Shown: one piece after another, positions 24,364-32,729 of the stretch
Position numbering within the stretch: position 1 is the first letter of the stretch
How the letters are laid out: each line of letters begins with the position of its first letter
DNA from: Anaerolineaceae bacterium
GTDB taxonomy: Bacteria; Chloroflexota; Anaerolineae; Anaerolineales; Villigracilaceae
Direction of reading: 5' to 3'
NCBI GenBank assembly: GCA_009885445.1
Contig: VFKQ01000270.1
Location: forward strand, 1 to 36,879
Length of the DNA stretch: 36,879 bases
Program-made: the position numbers and the translations under genes
Notes under the pieces: model-generated
The model's input: the letters and a program-made list of their open reading frames with translations, nothing else
The model's database searches: none
Told to the model about the DNA's origin: nothing

Positions 24364-24741
24364 ATGAGTCACAATCCGATGGAAACAATTTCCATGCTCT
24401 TCATACTCGCGGCATATCCGGCGCTCTACTTGTCCATAGGCCGGAATGCATGGCGAGGCCTACACGGCCAGACAACAATGACACACTTCGGGGTCAGGGG
24501 CGGGAGGATTGCTCAAGTCTACGGTGTGTTTTACATCCTTTTCCTCATAGGGATAACAGCAATGATTCCCAGAATCTGGGGGCTTCTGAAAGACCTGACC
24601 CTGCCGGAGCTTGTCAGTGCATTTAAGCTGAGATTCCCCGCAAGTCCTGGGTACGGCTTAATCTTTATTCTGATGGCGTTGGTATTTTTCCCGTTTGTAT
24701 GGTGGGTCTTGAATAAAGCGCAAGCGAGAGATCCAAACTGA
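24364..24741 (+). CDS. hypothetical membrane protein (possibly the N-terminal part of a split gene)
   Basis: 125 residues with three hydrophobic segments at about 8-24, 49-70 and 97-117. No family is recognised. There is no ribosome site before the ATG. After the TGA stop (24739-24741) the same reading frame stays open for 64 more codons to 24936, including another hydrophobic segment, so the gene may have been interrupted by a nonsense mutation. The 119 nt before it hold nothing recognisable. Confidence 0.5.
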   Translation: MSHNPMETISMLFILAAYPALYLSIGRNAWRGLHGQTTMTHFGVRGGRIAQVYGVFYILFLIGITAMIPRIWGLLKDLTLPELVSAFKLRFPASPGYGLIFILMALVFFPFVWWVLNKAQARDPN

Positions 24742-24783
24742 GCAAAGAAAATCCGCTTCAGCCTTTACTCAATCCCCGGCCTT

Positions 24784-24936
24784 ATGACGACAATAGGAAT
24801 ACTCGTCACTGTTGGCGCGCCAATTTCTGTAGAGCTTGGTGTCCTATTAAGTTATCTGTATTTTTTGGTTTGGGCCGAAAAGGATTCACTACTCGGTGAA
24901 AATATTCAAAAGGCGGAAGAGCACACTGTAGTCTGA
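24784..24936 (+). CDS. small membrane protein, or C-terminal remnant of the preceding gene
   Basis: 50 codons from ATG at 24784, in the same frame as the gene ending at 24741. The peptide begins MTTIGILVTVGAPISVELG, continues hydrophobic through LLSYLYFLVWAE, and ends hydrophilic. Either it is translated on its own or it is the distal part of a roughly 190-residue protein cut by the TGA at 24739. No ribosome site is seen. Confidence 0.35.
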   Translation: MTTIGILVTVGAPISVELGVLLSYLYFLVWAEKDSLLGENIQKAEEHTVV

Positions 24937-24999
24937 AAATCGAATTTTGAAATGTTGCCGCTTTAAGCCAAGGTTTTTTCTTCCCCTCCTCATCTCTGG

Positions 25000-25005
25000 T
25001 AAAAT
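25000..25005 (+). promoter_or_regulatory. -10 box of the yqeY-like gene (leaderless)
   Basis: TAAAAT with 7 nt to the ATG at 25013 and no ribosome site (the bases between are CCTCCTC, the opposite of a Shine-Dalgarno). Confidence 0.45.
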
Positions 25006-25012
25006 CCTCCTC

Positions 25013-25456
25013 ATGGACCTCAAAACAAAACTCAACGACTCGCTCAAAGAAGCCATGAAGGCCAACGATGTCATGCGCAAAGACACATTGCGCATGGCCC
25101 TCGCCGCTGTCAAACAAATCGAAGTGGACAAACGCATCAGCCTCGACGACGGCGCAGTAATGGCCCTCCTGCAAAAGGAAATCAAGAATCGCCGCGAGGC
25201 GCTCGAAGAAGCCAAAAAAGCCGAACGCGCTGATCTCGCCTCCGCCAACGAAGCCGAGATTCTCATCCTTGAGGCCTTCCTACCCAAAGCCATGTCTGCG
25301 GACGAACTGCGCGAACTCGTCAACGCCGCCATCGCAGAGACGGGCGCGGCCTCAGTTAAAGACATGGGCAAAGTCATGAAGGTCGTTATCGAAAAAGCCG
25401 CTGGCCGCGCCGCCGGTGACGCCATCAGCGCCGCCGTGCGCGAGATTCTCAAATAA
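25013..25456 (+). CDS. yqeY: GatB/YqeY domain protein
   Basis: 147 residues. The whole family pattern is present: MDLKTKLNDSLKEAMKANDVMRKDTLRMALAAVKQIE, then KEIKNRREALEEAKKAERADL, EILILEAFLPKAMSADEL and VMKVVIEKAAGRADG-like ending. The fold is that of the GatB tail, which in the amidotransferase contacts tRNA; the role of stand-alone YqeY is unproven. pgpH follows at once. The ATG is chosen as the first methionine of the family pattern. Confidence 0.93.
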   Translation: MDLKTKLNDSLKEAMKANDVMRKDTLRMALAAVKQIEVDKRISLDDGAVMALLQKEIKNRREALEEAKKAERADLASANEAEILILEAFLPKAMSADELRELVNAAIAETGAASVKDMGKVMKVVIEKAAGRAAGDAISAAVREILK

Positions 25457-25457
25457 C

Positions 25458-27569
25458 GTGGACAACCCCAGCGCGCCGCGTTTGACCGCGCGCCTTTCCG
25501 CCTTCCGGCTGATACTGCTGACCCTCGTCAGCGCGGCGGCCTTCGCGGCCCTGACATTGCCCGAAGTCCTGCGCTCGGCCCAGTCCCAACTCACCGCGGG
25601 TGACGTGGCCTCCCGCGATTATCGCTCCCCGACCAACATTACATTCGAAAGCGCCGCCCTCACCCAGCAACGCCGCGATGCCGCGGCGTCTGCTGTTCCA
25701 CTCGTCTACTCGCCCCCCGATCCCTCCATCTTACGCGGACAAGTTGAATCCCTGCGCATCGCGCTGAATGTTGTCACACGCATACGCGCAGACTCGTCTG
25801 CCACGCTCGAGCAAAAACGCGCCGAGTTAATCTCGCGCGCCGAATTTCAACTCAGCGACGACTCGCTCACCAAACTGCTGACCATGTCAGGCACGCGCTA
25901 TGACGTAGTGCAAGCCGAATCGCTGGCCCTGCTCGAAGAAACCATGCGCGCACCCATCCGCACCTTTGAAGTGGGCACCGCCCGCGTCAACCTGCCCGCA
26001 CACATCAGCCTCGCGCTGGACGAAACGCAAGCCGCACTCGTCGTCGAGCTGGTGACGCCCTTCGTAACTGCGAACAGCCTCGAAAGTCCGGCATTGACCG
26101 AGGCCGCCCGCGAAGAGGCGCGAAAAAATATCTCGCCAGTCACCCGCTCTTTTCGGGCGAATGAAATCGTCGTGCGCGGCGGCCAAGTCATCGATGAAGT
26201 GGATATCGAAAGCCTGCAAGCGCTCGGCCTCATTCAAAGCGGCCCGCGCAATTTAGACCTCGTCGGCGCGGGCGCGGTGACAATCTTGTGCACAGTTTTT
26301 TCCGGCCTGTATTTTTATCGCCGCAAGAGACTCGGCTTTTTATATGAAGCGCGCAGTCTGCTGGTCATGGCGTTTTTGTTCATCATCTTTCTGCTTGGCG
26401 CGCGCTTCGTGGTGCCGGGCAATGTTTTGCTCCCCTACATTTATCCACTGCCCGCACTCGGACTTTTGCTGGCCGCGCTGTTTGGCATGGAGGCCGGCAT
26501 CATCGTTTCGCTGGTGGTTTGCATTCTGGCCGCCTATGGATTCAGCGCGGACCTTCTGCCCTATTATCTTTTACCCTCGCTGTGTGGAGTTCTCGCCCTC
26601 GGGTCAGGGCGCCGCTTCGGCTCCTTCATTTTAGCGGGTGCCGCCATCTCGGGCGCGGCTCTGGCTGTATTGCTGGCCTACCGCATCCCCGTCGGCGCAC
26701 CCGACTTATTAGGCGCGGCCCAACTCAGCGCCTCCGCCCTGCTCAACGGATTCCTCTCCGCTGGCGTGGCCCTGCTCGGGCAATATTTTGTTTCGCAATC
26801 ACTCGGGCTCGCCACCGCGCTACATCTATTAGACATCTCGCGCCCCGATTACCCCCTGCTCCAACAATTTTTGCGCAACGCGCCCGGCACATATCAACAT
26901 AGTTTGCAGGTTGCGAATCTCGCCGAACAAGCCGCCGAAGCCATCGGCGCAGACGCATTGTTGACTCGCGTCGGCGCGCTTTATCACGACGTGGGCAAAT
27001 CGGCCAAAGCACCGTTCTTCATTGAGAATCAAGCCCCCGGCCAGATGAACACGCACCAAGACATGCTCCCTCAAGATGCCGCCGCCGCCATCATTCAACA
27101 CGTCCACGATGGCATCACGCTCGCGCGCAAACATCGCCTGCCGCGCCGCATTGATGACTTCATCCTCGAACATCACGGAACAATGCTCACGCGCTATCAA
27201 TACAATCAGGCGCTCGAAAAAGCAAACGGCGACGCCACACAAATAGACCTCGCCCTCTTCCGCTACCCAGGCCCGCGTCCGCGCTCACGCGAAACCGCCC
27301 TGCTCATGCTCGCCGACGGCGCCGAGGCCCGCGCCCGCGCCATGACGCCCAAAAACGAAGAAGAGCTTCGCGCCCTCGTGCGCGGCGTCATCGAACGCGC
27401 CCAACAAGAAGGCCAGCTCGACCACACCAGCCTGACCCTCAGCGATCTAAACACCATCATCGAATCGTTCATGTCCACATTGCGCGGCACCTATCACGCG
27501 CGCATCCAATACCCCGCCGCCGAACCCATGCTCGCCACAGAACCCATCGCCACCGCACCCAGAAAATGA
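25458..27569 (+). CDS. pgpH: 7TM HD-domain c-di-AMP phosphodiesterase PgpH
   Basis: It hydrolyses the second messenger c-di-AMP on the cytosolic side of the membrane. From the GTG at 25458 (703 residues): transmembrane helix at about 12-32, extracytoplasmic 7TMR-HDED region to about 265, seven membrane helices to about 455, then the HD domain with H-box YQHSLQVANLAEQAAE and HD motif YHDVGKSAKAPFF (HD at 510-511). ENQAPGQMNTH and LEHHGT are also conserved. A GTG 42 nt upstream, inside yqeY, is an alternative start. It overlaps ybeY by 4 nt. The pgpH-ybeY-dgkA order is also known in Firmicutes. Confidence 0.92.
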   Translation: MDNPSAPRLTARLSAFRLILLTLVSAAAFAALTLPEVLRSAQSQLTAGDVASRDYRSPTNITFESAALTQQRRDAAASAVPLVYSPPDPSILRGQVESLRIALNVVTRIRADSSATLEQKRAELISRAEFQLSDDSLTKLLTMSGTRYDVVQAESLALLEETMRAPIRTFEVGTARVNLPAHISLALDETQAALVVELVTPFVTANSLESPALTEAAREEARKNISPVTRSFRANEIVVRGGQVIDEVDIESLQALGLIQSGPRNLDLVGAGAVTILCTVFSGLYFYRRKRLGFLYEARSLLVMAFLFIIFLLGARFVVPGNVLLPYIYPLPALGLLLAALFGMEAGIIVSLVVCILAAYGFSADLLPYYLLPSLCGVLALGSGRRFGSFILAGAAISGAALAVLLAYRIPVGAPDLLGAAQLSASALLNGFLSAGVALLGQYFVSQSLGLATALHLLDISRPDYPLLQQFLRNAPGTYQHSLQVANLAEQAAEAIGADALLTRVGALYHDVGKSAKAPFFIENQAPGQMNTHQDMLPQDAAAAIIQHVHDGITLARKHRLPRRIDDFILEHHGTMLTRYQYNQALEKANGDATQIDLALFRYPGPRPRSRETALLMLADGAEARARAMTPKNEEELRALVRGVIERAQQEGQLDHTSLTLSDLNTIIESFMSTLRGTYHARIQYPAAEPMLATEPIATAPRK

Positions 27570-28012
27570 TTCACATCGAAACCACACTGCCTCTGCCCTT
27601 CGACGAGTCCCTGCTCGAACGCGCCGCCCTCGCCGCCCTCGCCCATCAATCAGCCCACGGCGACTTAACCCTCGTGCTGACCGACGACGCACAACTGCGC
27701 CAATTAAATAAAGACTACCGTGGACTCGACGCCCCCACCGACGTGCTCTCATTCCCCGCTTCAGAAACCGACCCCGAAACGGGTTCGCCCTACCTCGGCG
27801 ACATCCTCCTTTCGATCCCCCGCGCCGACGAACAAGCCCGCGCCATCGGCCACCCCCTCGCCGACGAAGCCCAACTGCTCATCGTCCACGGCGTTTTACA
27901 TTTGCTCGGTCACGACCACGCAGAAGCGCAAGAAAAAGATAAAATGTGGACTGCCCAGCATGAAATTTTAGAATCATTGGGCCTCGGCGGAATCATCATC
28001 CGTGAAGAATAG
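27566..28012 (+). CDS. ybeY: endoribonuclease YbeY
   Basis: YbeY is a zinc RNase needed for 16S rRNA 3' maturation and ribosome quality control. The metal motif HGVLHLLGHDH gives H108, H112 and H118. The upstream conserved stretch NKDYRGLDAPTDVLSFP is intact. The length of 148 fits the family. Its ATG overlaps the pgpH stop by 4 nt. Confidence 0.96.
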   Translation: MIHIETTLPLPFDESLLERAALAALAHQSAHGDLTLVLTDDAQLRQLNKDYRGLDAPTDVLSFPASETDPETGSPYLGDILLSIPRADEQARAIGHPLADEAQLLIVHGVLHLLGHDHAEAQEKDKMWTAQHEILESLGLGGIIIREE

Positions 28013-28162
28013 CCAGTGTTCAGTGACCAGTAATCAGTCTCTGGTCTCGGTACGCCGCAAAGTGCGCGGCTACCCTTCGATAAACTCAGGACACCGCTCG
28101 ACCACCAAGTCTCCAGTCTCTAATCACTTAATTCTCGCATCCTCACTTACCAATTACCAATT
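28013..28162. repeat. cluster of short intergenic repeats
   Basis: The 150 nt between ybeY and dgkA are made of CAGTGTTCAGTGACCAGTA-type words (28013-28042), a CCCTTCGATAAACTCAGGACA unit (28073-28093; second copy inside jag) and CTTACCAATTACCAATTA words (28144-28162). No promoter is obvious. Confidence 0.7.
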
Positions 28163-28867
28163 ATGTCCTCCTTCCTCCCCTCCCGCCTCACCTCCCTCCG
28201 CCACGCCCTGCGCGGACTGTGGCACGCCCTGCGCACCCAGCGCAACGCGTGGATTCACAGCGCCGTCAGCCTCGTGGTCGTCGGCCTCGGTATTTGGCTG
28301 ACCCTCCCCGCGCGTGACTGGGCCGTGCTGATTCTCACCATCGCCATGGTCTTCACCGCTGAATTCATCAACACCGCCATCGAAGCCGTGGTAGATTTGG
28401 CGACATCCGAACATCACCCGCTCGCCAAAGTCAGCAAGGACGTGGGCGCGGCCGCGGTGCTCGTGCCCGCCGTCGCCGCGGTGTTGATCGGGCTGTTGAT
28501 TCTCGGTCCGCCGTTGCTGGCGAAAATTTCCAGCTTGAGTCAGCCGCAAGCGCAGTCGAATCAATTGGCCTTCAAAGGCATGGAATTATATTCATGGCAA
28601 AATTCTGCGGGCGAGTGGCAATACATTTTGCTCCCGGGCACCAATCGCGGAAAAACATTTGAAGAAATTCAAGTCTCGCCGCTTGATTTGGACGGCATCA
28701 AAACCGCCCTCGCCGCGCTACCCGAAGGCGAATCCGTTTTTTGGACGAACAATGTTTTCGACACCGCATCCAATCAAACAATCAGCCTGCCCTTCCCGTC
28801 GCAAGCAATTGTCAACGAAATCAAAGACCTTGCCGGCTTACACAACATAAATTTATCCCTGCCCTAA
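28163..28867 (+). CDS. dgkA: DgkA-type lipid kinase fused to a C-terminal domain of unknown function
   Basis: Residues 10-122 are a prokaryotic diacylglycerol/undecaprenol kinase: amphipathic HALRGLWHALRTQRNAWIH, three membrane helices and the catalytic EFINTAIEAVVD (E67, E74). Gram-positive relatives phosphorylate undecaprenol. The usual protein ends at about 120-130. Here about 110 extra residues follow, with ELYSWQNSAGEWQYILLPGTN and SQAIVNEIKDLAGLHNINLSL; this part has no membrane segment and no family I recognise. By topology it should sit on one face of the membrane next to the kinase core. Confidence 0.88.
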   Translation: MSSFLPSRLTSLRHALRGLWHALRTQRNAWIHSAVSLVVVGLGIWLTLPARDWAVLILTIAMVFTAEFINTAIEAVVDLATSEHHPLAKVSKDVGAAAVLVPAVAAVLIGLLILGPPLLAKISSLSQPQAQSNQLAFKGMELYSWQNSAGEWQYILLPGTNRGKTFEEIQVSPLDLDGIKTALAALPEGESVFWTNNVFDTASNQTISLPFPSQAIVNEIKDLAGLHNINLSLP

Positions 28868-28905
28868 CAATTACCAATTACTGATCACTGATTACTGGAG
28901 TTCCC
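28868..28905. repeat. short intergenic repeat words
   Basis: CAATTACCAATTACTGATC and ACTGATTACTGG fill the gap between dgkA and the next gene and match the words at 28013-28042 and 28144-28162. The last unit leaves GGAG just before the next ATG. Confidence 0.55.
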
Positions 28906-29757
28906 ATGACTCTCTCATTCAAATTCGGCACCGTCGGTTCGCCCACAGGCACGCCAAAAAAACCCGGTGGCTCTGTCGGCGCGATTGAATTTAGCAAATC
29001 TATTGGCCTCGACGCGCTCGAACTCGGCTGGGTGCAATCGGTGCGCGTCGGTGAGGACACTTGCGCGCTAATCAAGGCACAGGCCGCCGAGCACGGAGTT
29101 TCTCTGAGCGTGCACGCGCCCTACTACATTAACCTGAACGCAGACGCGGACGAATGGCCCAAGTCGCGCAAACGTCTCATGGACGCGGCCCACTACGGCA
29201 ATCTCGCCGGCGCGACCGACATCATCTTTCATCCCGGGTCTTACTTCGAACAACCTGCCGCCGAAGTGCTCAAGCTCGCCCTGCCGCGCCTGCAAGGGTG
29301 CGTGGACGAATTAAAGAAAGCTGGCAACCCGGTCAACTTGCGACCCGAGACGATGGGCAAAAGCGCCATGCTCGGCTCGTTTGAAGACACACTCGAAATG
29401 GCCAAGGCCATGAAGCAAGTGATTCCGTGCATAGACTTCGCCCACCTGCACGCCCGCCCAGGCGACGGGACGATGAACTCGCTCGCAGAGTGGAAAAAGA
29501 TTCTCGGCGTGTATCAGTCCGCGCTGGGCAAGGATGCGCTCAAGCACCTGCACATCCATCTTTCGGGAATCGAGTACGGCCCCAAGGGCGAGAAGAATCA
29601 CCTCACGCTGGCCGATTCAGATTTGAAGTTGAATCAACTCTTCGAAGCGCTGACAGAATTTGCCTGCGCCGGACGCATCCTATGCGAAAGCCCCATCATG
29701 GAAGAGGATGCGCTAAAGATGAAGAAAGCCTGGATGAAAGTGAGCGGGGAGAAATAA
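28906..29757 (+). CDS. endonuclease IV-like AP endonuclease (TIM barrel)
   Basis: 283 residues, close to E. coli Nfo. The tri-metal ligands of endonuclease IV can be placed: H70 (VHAPYY), H109 (FHPGSY), E148 (RPETMG), D177 and H180 (CIDFAHLHA), H218 (HIHLSG), H232 (KNHLTL) and E261 (CESP). It should cut DNA at abasic sites and trim blocked 3' ends. The aspartate usually found three residues before H232's position is not evident, so it may also be a sugar isomerase-like barrel. The ribosome site is GGAG. Confidence 0.85.
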   Translation: MTLSFKFGTVGSPTGTPKKPGGSVGAIEFSKSIGLDALELGWVQSVRVGEDTCALIKAQAAEHGVSLSVHAPYYINLNADADEWPKSRKRLMDAAHYGNLAGATDIIFHPGSYFEQPAAEVLKLALPRLQGCVDELKKAGNPVNLRPETMGKSAMLGSFEDTLEMAKAMKQVIPCIDFAHLHARPGDGTMNSLAEWKKILGVYQSALGKDALKHLHIHLSGIEYGPKGEKNHLTLADSDLKLNQLFEALTEFACAGRILCESPIMEEDALKMKKAWMKVSGEK

Positions 29758-29762
29758 TATAA

Positions 29763-29842
29763 CGCGAAACCATGGTTTCGCGATTATGGAATCGGACAGC
29801 TTGCTGTCCGACATGCGGGAGCAAGCTCCCGCACTCCATAAT
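29763..29842. terminator. three-hairpin structure between convergent genes
   Basis: A perfect 20-bp palindrome (29763-29782) is followed by an 8-bp outer stem ATTATGGA/TCCATAAT (29783-29790 with 29835-29842). The outer stem encloses two perfect 9-bp hairpins, TCGGACAGC/GCTGTCCGA (29792-29811) and TGCGGGAGC/GCTCCCGCA (29814-29833). It separates two convergent genes and probably stops transcription from both sides; the AT-rich outer stem gives a T-run of only two or three. Confidence 0.6.
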
Positions 29843-29847
29843 TAATT

Positions 29848-30180
29848 CTAATGCACCGCAGACTTTGAAAATAAATTAATCACCAATATCCCCAGGATGA
29901 TCAACAGAATCCCAAGCCCGCGCGCCCAATCCAGCGTTTCGTGCCAAAAGAGCATGCCTGCGATCACCGTCAACACAATGCCGATGCCGGACCACAGCGC
30001 ATACGCGGTGCCGATGGGCATTACTTTCAAAGTCAGCGCAAGCAGGTAAAACGATATAGCATAGCCAATCACCACGACCACACTGGGAACTAACCTGGTG
30101 AATCCTTCTGAAAATTTTAGCGCGCTGGTGGCAATTACTTCACTCAAGACTGCAAAGAAAAATATCAGGGCGGTTTTCAT
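29848..30180 (-). CDS. small multidrug resistance (SMR, EmrE/QacE-type) transporter
   Basis: 110 residues with four transmembrane helices. The proton/substrate glutamate E14 and the residues Y40, Y60 and W63 fall exactly at EmrE positions, and FSEGFTRLVPS and ALWSGIGIVL match the Qac subtype rather than the Gdx (SugE) subtype. It should export quaternary cations by proton antiport as an antiparallel dimer. A TATAAT on its strand (30198-30203) and GAGG precede the ATG. Confidence 0.95.
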   Translation of the reverse strand: MKTALIFFFAVLSEVIATSALKFSEGFTRLVPSVVVVIGYAISFYLLALTLKVMPIGTAYALWSGIGIVLTVIAGMLFWHETLDWARGLGILLIILGILVINLFSKSAVH

Positions 30181-30197
30181 AATGAATCCTCTGCAGC

Positions 30198-30203
30198 ATT
30201 ATA
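30198..30203 (-). promoter_or_regulatory. -10 box of the SMR transporter gene
   Basis: TATAAT on the minus strand, 17 nt before the ATG; the leader of about 10 nt contains the GAGG ribosome site. No clear -35. Confidence 0.45.
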
Positions 30204-30322
30204 ATCGGCCATAGCCGCTGAGCTGGCGCACAACCCGCAAACGGGGGTTTGACCGCCACGCACGGCGCGGCCTTCGGATATAATTTCGACGCACGTTATT
30301 CAAGTTTAAAAGGACAACACAC

Positions 30323-32719
30323 ATGGGCGCAAAAAATTTGTTCGGATTGGGCAAGAAGGATTCAAACCCCGAGCAGGCCGCGCCAGCGGACCCTGCCGCT
30401 CAGGCCGCGCCCAAAGCGGGTACGCCCGCTTTAGTGGAGGCCGAACACGCGCTGGAGAAAGTAAAGGAAGCTGTCGCGCAGGCAACGGCAATTGTCGCTG
30501 AATCCGCAACAAAGTCCGCGCCGTTGCGGCCTGTCGTCTTGCCGCATGCTTTTGTCATCATGCCCTTCGGAAAAAAGAAAGGCGCAGATGGGCAGGTCTT
30601 CGACTTCAACGCAATCTATAACGATCTGATCAAGCCCTCGCTGATTATGGCGGGCTTTGAACCGTTCCGCGCTGACGAGGAAACCAAAAGCGGCGACATC
30701 CTGACCGACATGTTCCAGGAATTATTGCTGGCCGACCTGGCCCTGGTAGACATGAGCATTGACAACGCCAACGTTTTTTATGAACTCGGCATCCGCCATG
30801 CGTTTCGCAAACGTGGCATCGTCCACATTCAAGCGGGCCGCGCTTACATGCCTTTTGATGTGTTCAACGTGCGCACCATCCCCTACCATATCGCCCCCGA
30901 GGGCGTGCCCGACCCGTTGTTTCTTGGCAAAGATTGCGTGACCATCGCGCGCGTGGCACGCGATACCTGGGCCTCAGACAGCGAGTCTGTGCACAGCCCT
31001 GTGTTCAACTTGCTGACCGGCCTGCAGGAACCTGACCGCAAAACATTGCGCACGCCGCTGGCCACGGGCTTCTGGCGCGAATATAACGATTGGAAAGAAC
31101 GCGTTGCGATTGCCCAGCGCCGCAAACGCATCGGTGATATTTTGTTGCTCACCGAAGAGATTCGCAACCCGCTGATCAAAGAGGAAGCCATCAACGAAGC
31201 CGGCAAGGCCATGGAAAATCTGGGCCTCAACGAACTGGCCCTCGACCAGTTCCGCCGTGGCATCGAACTCAACCCGGGCAATCTCGAATTTCGACGCAAG
31301 GAATCCTTCCACCTCAATCGCCTGGGCCGCGTAGACGAGGCCATCGTCAAACTCGAAAGCCTGCTCACTGACGCGCCAGACGATCAGGAGGCCATGGCTT
31401 ACCTCGGGCGTATCTACAAAGAAATGTGGCTCGACTCATGGAAAGACCTGCCCGATAAAAAATTGCGTTTGAAGACCGCCTTTGAAACTTATCACTGGTT
31501 ACTGAAGAGCGCCACCACCTACCTGCGCGCGTATCGCACAAATTTACATGAGTACTACCCGGGCGTGAACGCGCTGACCCTGGCCACCATCCTGATTCAA
31601 CTGGCGCAGAAATTCGAAAATCCGCAGGATCGTGATCCTGAGATTGCCCGGCTGGTCGAAATCATGGACGAACTGCGCGGCTCGCTGATCTTCGCCCTCG
31701 AAACAAAAGCCGAAGACGACAACGCCGAATACTGGACGCTGGTCTCGCTGGCCGAACTGCGCGTGCTGACCGCCAAAAAAGTGGAGGGCGTGGTGCGCGC
31801 CTACCGCAAAGCGCTGACCGCCTCGCGGCGTAATCAATTCTTCCTGCAATCCTCAATCAAGCAACTCGAGATTTTGCACGGCCTCGATATGCGCACCGAA
31901 TTTGTGACCGCTGGCATGCAAGTGCTAAATGAAGAACTGGCGCGCATTCAAGCAGATGAAAAACAAGTCAAGTCACCCGCCGCCAGCGCCCTTGAATCAC
32001 CGCGCAAGAAAAGACGTTCCTCAAAAAGCCCGGCGGATGTCTTCCTGTTCACCGGCTACATGGTGGACTATGCGGGCAAGGAAATCTCCAACTTCCCCAA
32101 AGAACGCGAAGCCGAAGTGCGCGCCGACATTGCCAAGCGCCTCGACAAACTTAACGCCGGCTCTGAAGACCTGGCTTTCGTGGCTGGTCTCTCCGCCGGA
32201 AGCGAGCTGATCTTCGCCGAGTTGTGCGCTGAGCGCGGCATTCATTTGGAGGTACACCTGCCTCTGCCCGAGGCCGCTTACGTGCCCGAATTCGTCTCGC
32301 CTGGCGGTGAGGAGTGGGTCGAGCGCTTCTACAAGATTCGCTCCAACCCCTTTGTTGAAGAAGTCTATCAGTCCGATACCATCGGTCCACCTGCCGAGGG
32401 CATGGACCCCTATCGGCGCAACAACCGCTGGGCCTTGTACTCCGCGATGTTACGCGGCAAAGACCGCCTGCACCTCATCGCGCTGTGGGACGGTAAAGCC
32501 GGCCGCCCGCGTGACCGCGACGCGCAGTTGGTGCGCAACATGGTCAACCTCGTCCGCGACACCGGCGGAAAAGTGGAACACATCAATTCTGCAAAATTCT
32601 CGCACACAGGTTACGACGCGCTCGAAGACCTGCTCGGTGATTATTCCTCGCTGGTGCGTTCGTCGGCCACGAAAAAACAGACGGTGGCAAAACGCGTCCC
32701 GAAGAGCAACCCGCAATAA
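30323..32719 (+). CDS. deoxyribosyltransferase-like (DRHyd) / TPR / SLOG-like protein
   Basis: 798 residues, soluble. An alanine-rich spacer (1-70) precedes a nucleoside 2-deoxyribosyltransferase/TIR-like domain (about 74-215) with VIMPFG (78-83), FRADEE, DLALVDMS and NVFYELGIRHA (150-160; E154 in the usual catalytic position). Residues about 240-560 are TPR-like helices matching the TRAFs-binding region (DUF4071) also found in animal ASK kinases. Residues about 573-755 look like a SLOG nucleotide-binding fold (AGLSAGSELIFAELCAERGIHLEVHLPLP), then a basic tail. Such domains occur in nucleotide-centred conflict and signalling systems. AAAGGA precedes the ATG. It is alone between its promoter region and a strong terminator. 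Confidence 0.8.
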   Translation: MGAKNLFGLGKKDSNPEQAAPADPAAQAAPKAGTPALVEAEHALEKVKEAVAQATAIVAESATKSAPLRPVVLPHAFVIMPFGKKKGADGQVFDFNAIYNDLIKPSLIMAGFEPFRADEETKSGDILTDMFQELLLADLALVDMSIDNANVFYELGIRHAFRKRGIVHIQAGRAYMPFDVFNVRTIPYHIAPEGVPDPLFLGKDCVTIARVARDTWASDSESVHSPVFNLLTGLQEPDRKTLRTPLATGFWREYNDWKERVAIAQRRKRIGDILLLTEEIRNPLIKEEAINEAGKAMENLGLNELALDQFRRGIELNPGNLEFRRKESFHLNRLGRVDEAIVKLESLLTDAPDDQEAMAYLGRIYKEMWLDSWKDLPDKKLRLKTAFETYHWLLKSATTYLRAYRTNLHEYYPGVNALTLATILIQLAQKFENPQDRDPEIARLVEIMDELRGSLIFALETKAEDDNAEYWTLVSLAELRVLTAKKVEGVVRAYRKALTASRRNQFFLQSSIKQLEILHGLDMRTEFVTAGMQVLNEELARIQADEKQVKSPAASALESPRKKRRSSKSPADVFLFTGYMVDYAGKEISNFPKEREAEVRADIAKRLDKLNAGSEDLAFVAGLSAGSELIFAELCAERGIHLEVHLPLPEAAYVPEFVSPGGEEWVERFYKIRSNPFVEEVYQSDTIGPPAEGMDPYRRNNRWALYSAMLRGKDRLHLIALWDGKAGRPRDRDAQLVRNMVNLVRDTGGKVEHINSAKFSHTGYDALEDLLGDYSSLVRSSATKKQTVAKRVPKSNPQ

Positions 32720-32729
32720 GCGCGACAAT

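Noticed and set aside
24739-24741. Selenocysteine recoding of the in-frame TGA
   Set aside because: No selenoprotein family, no redox motif around the codon and no supporting stem-loop that I can see; nonsense mutation or separate genes are simpler.
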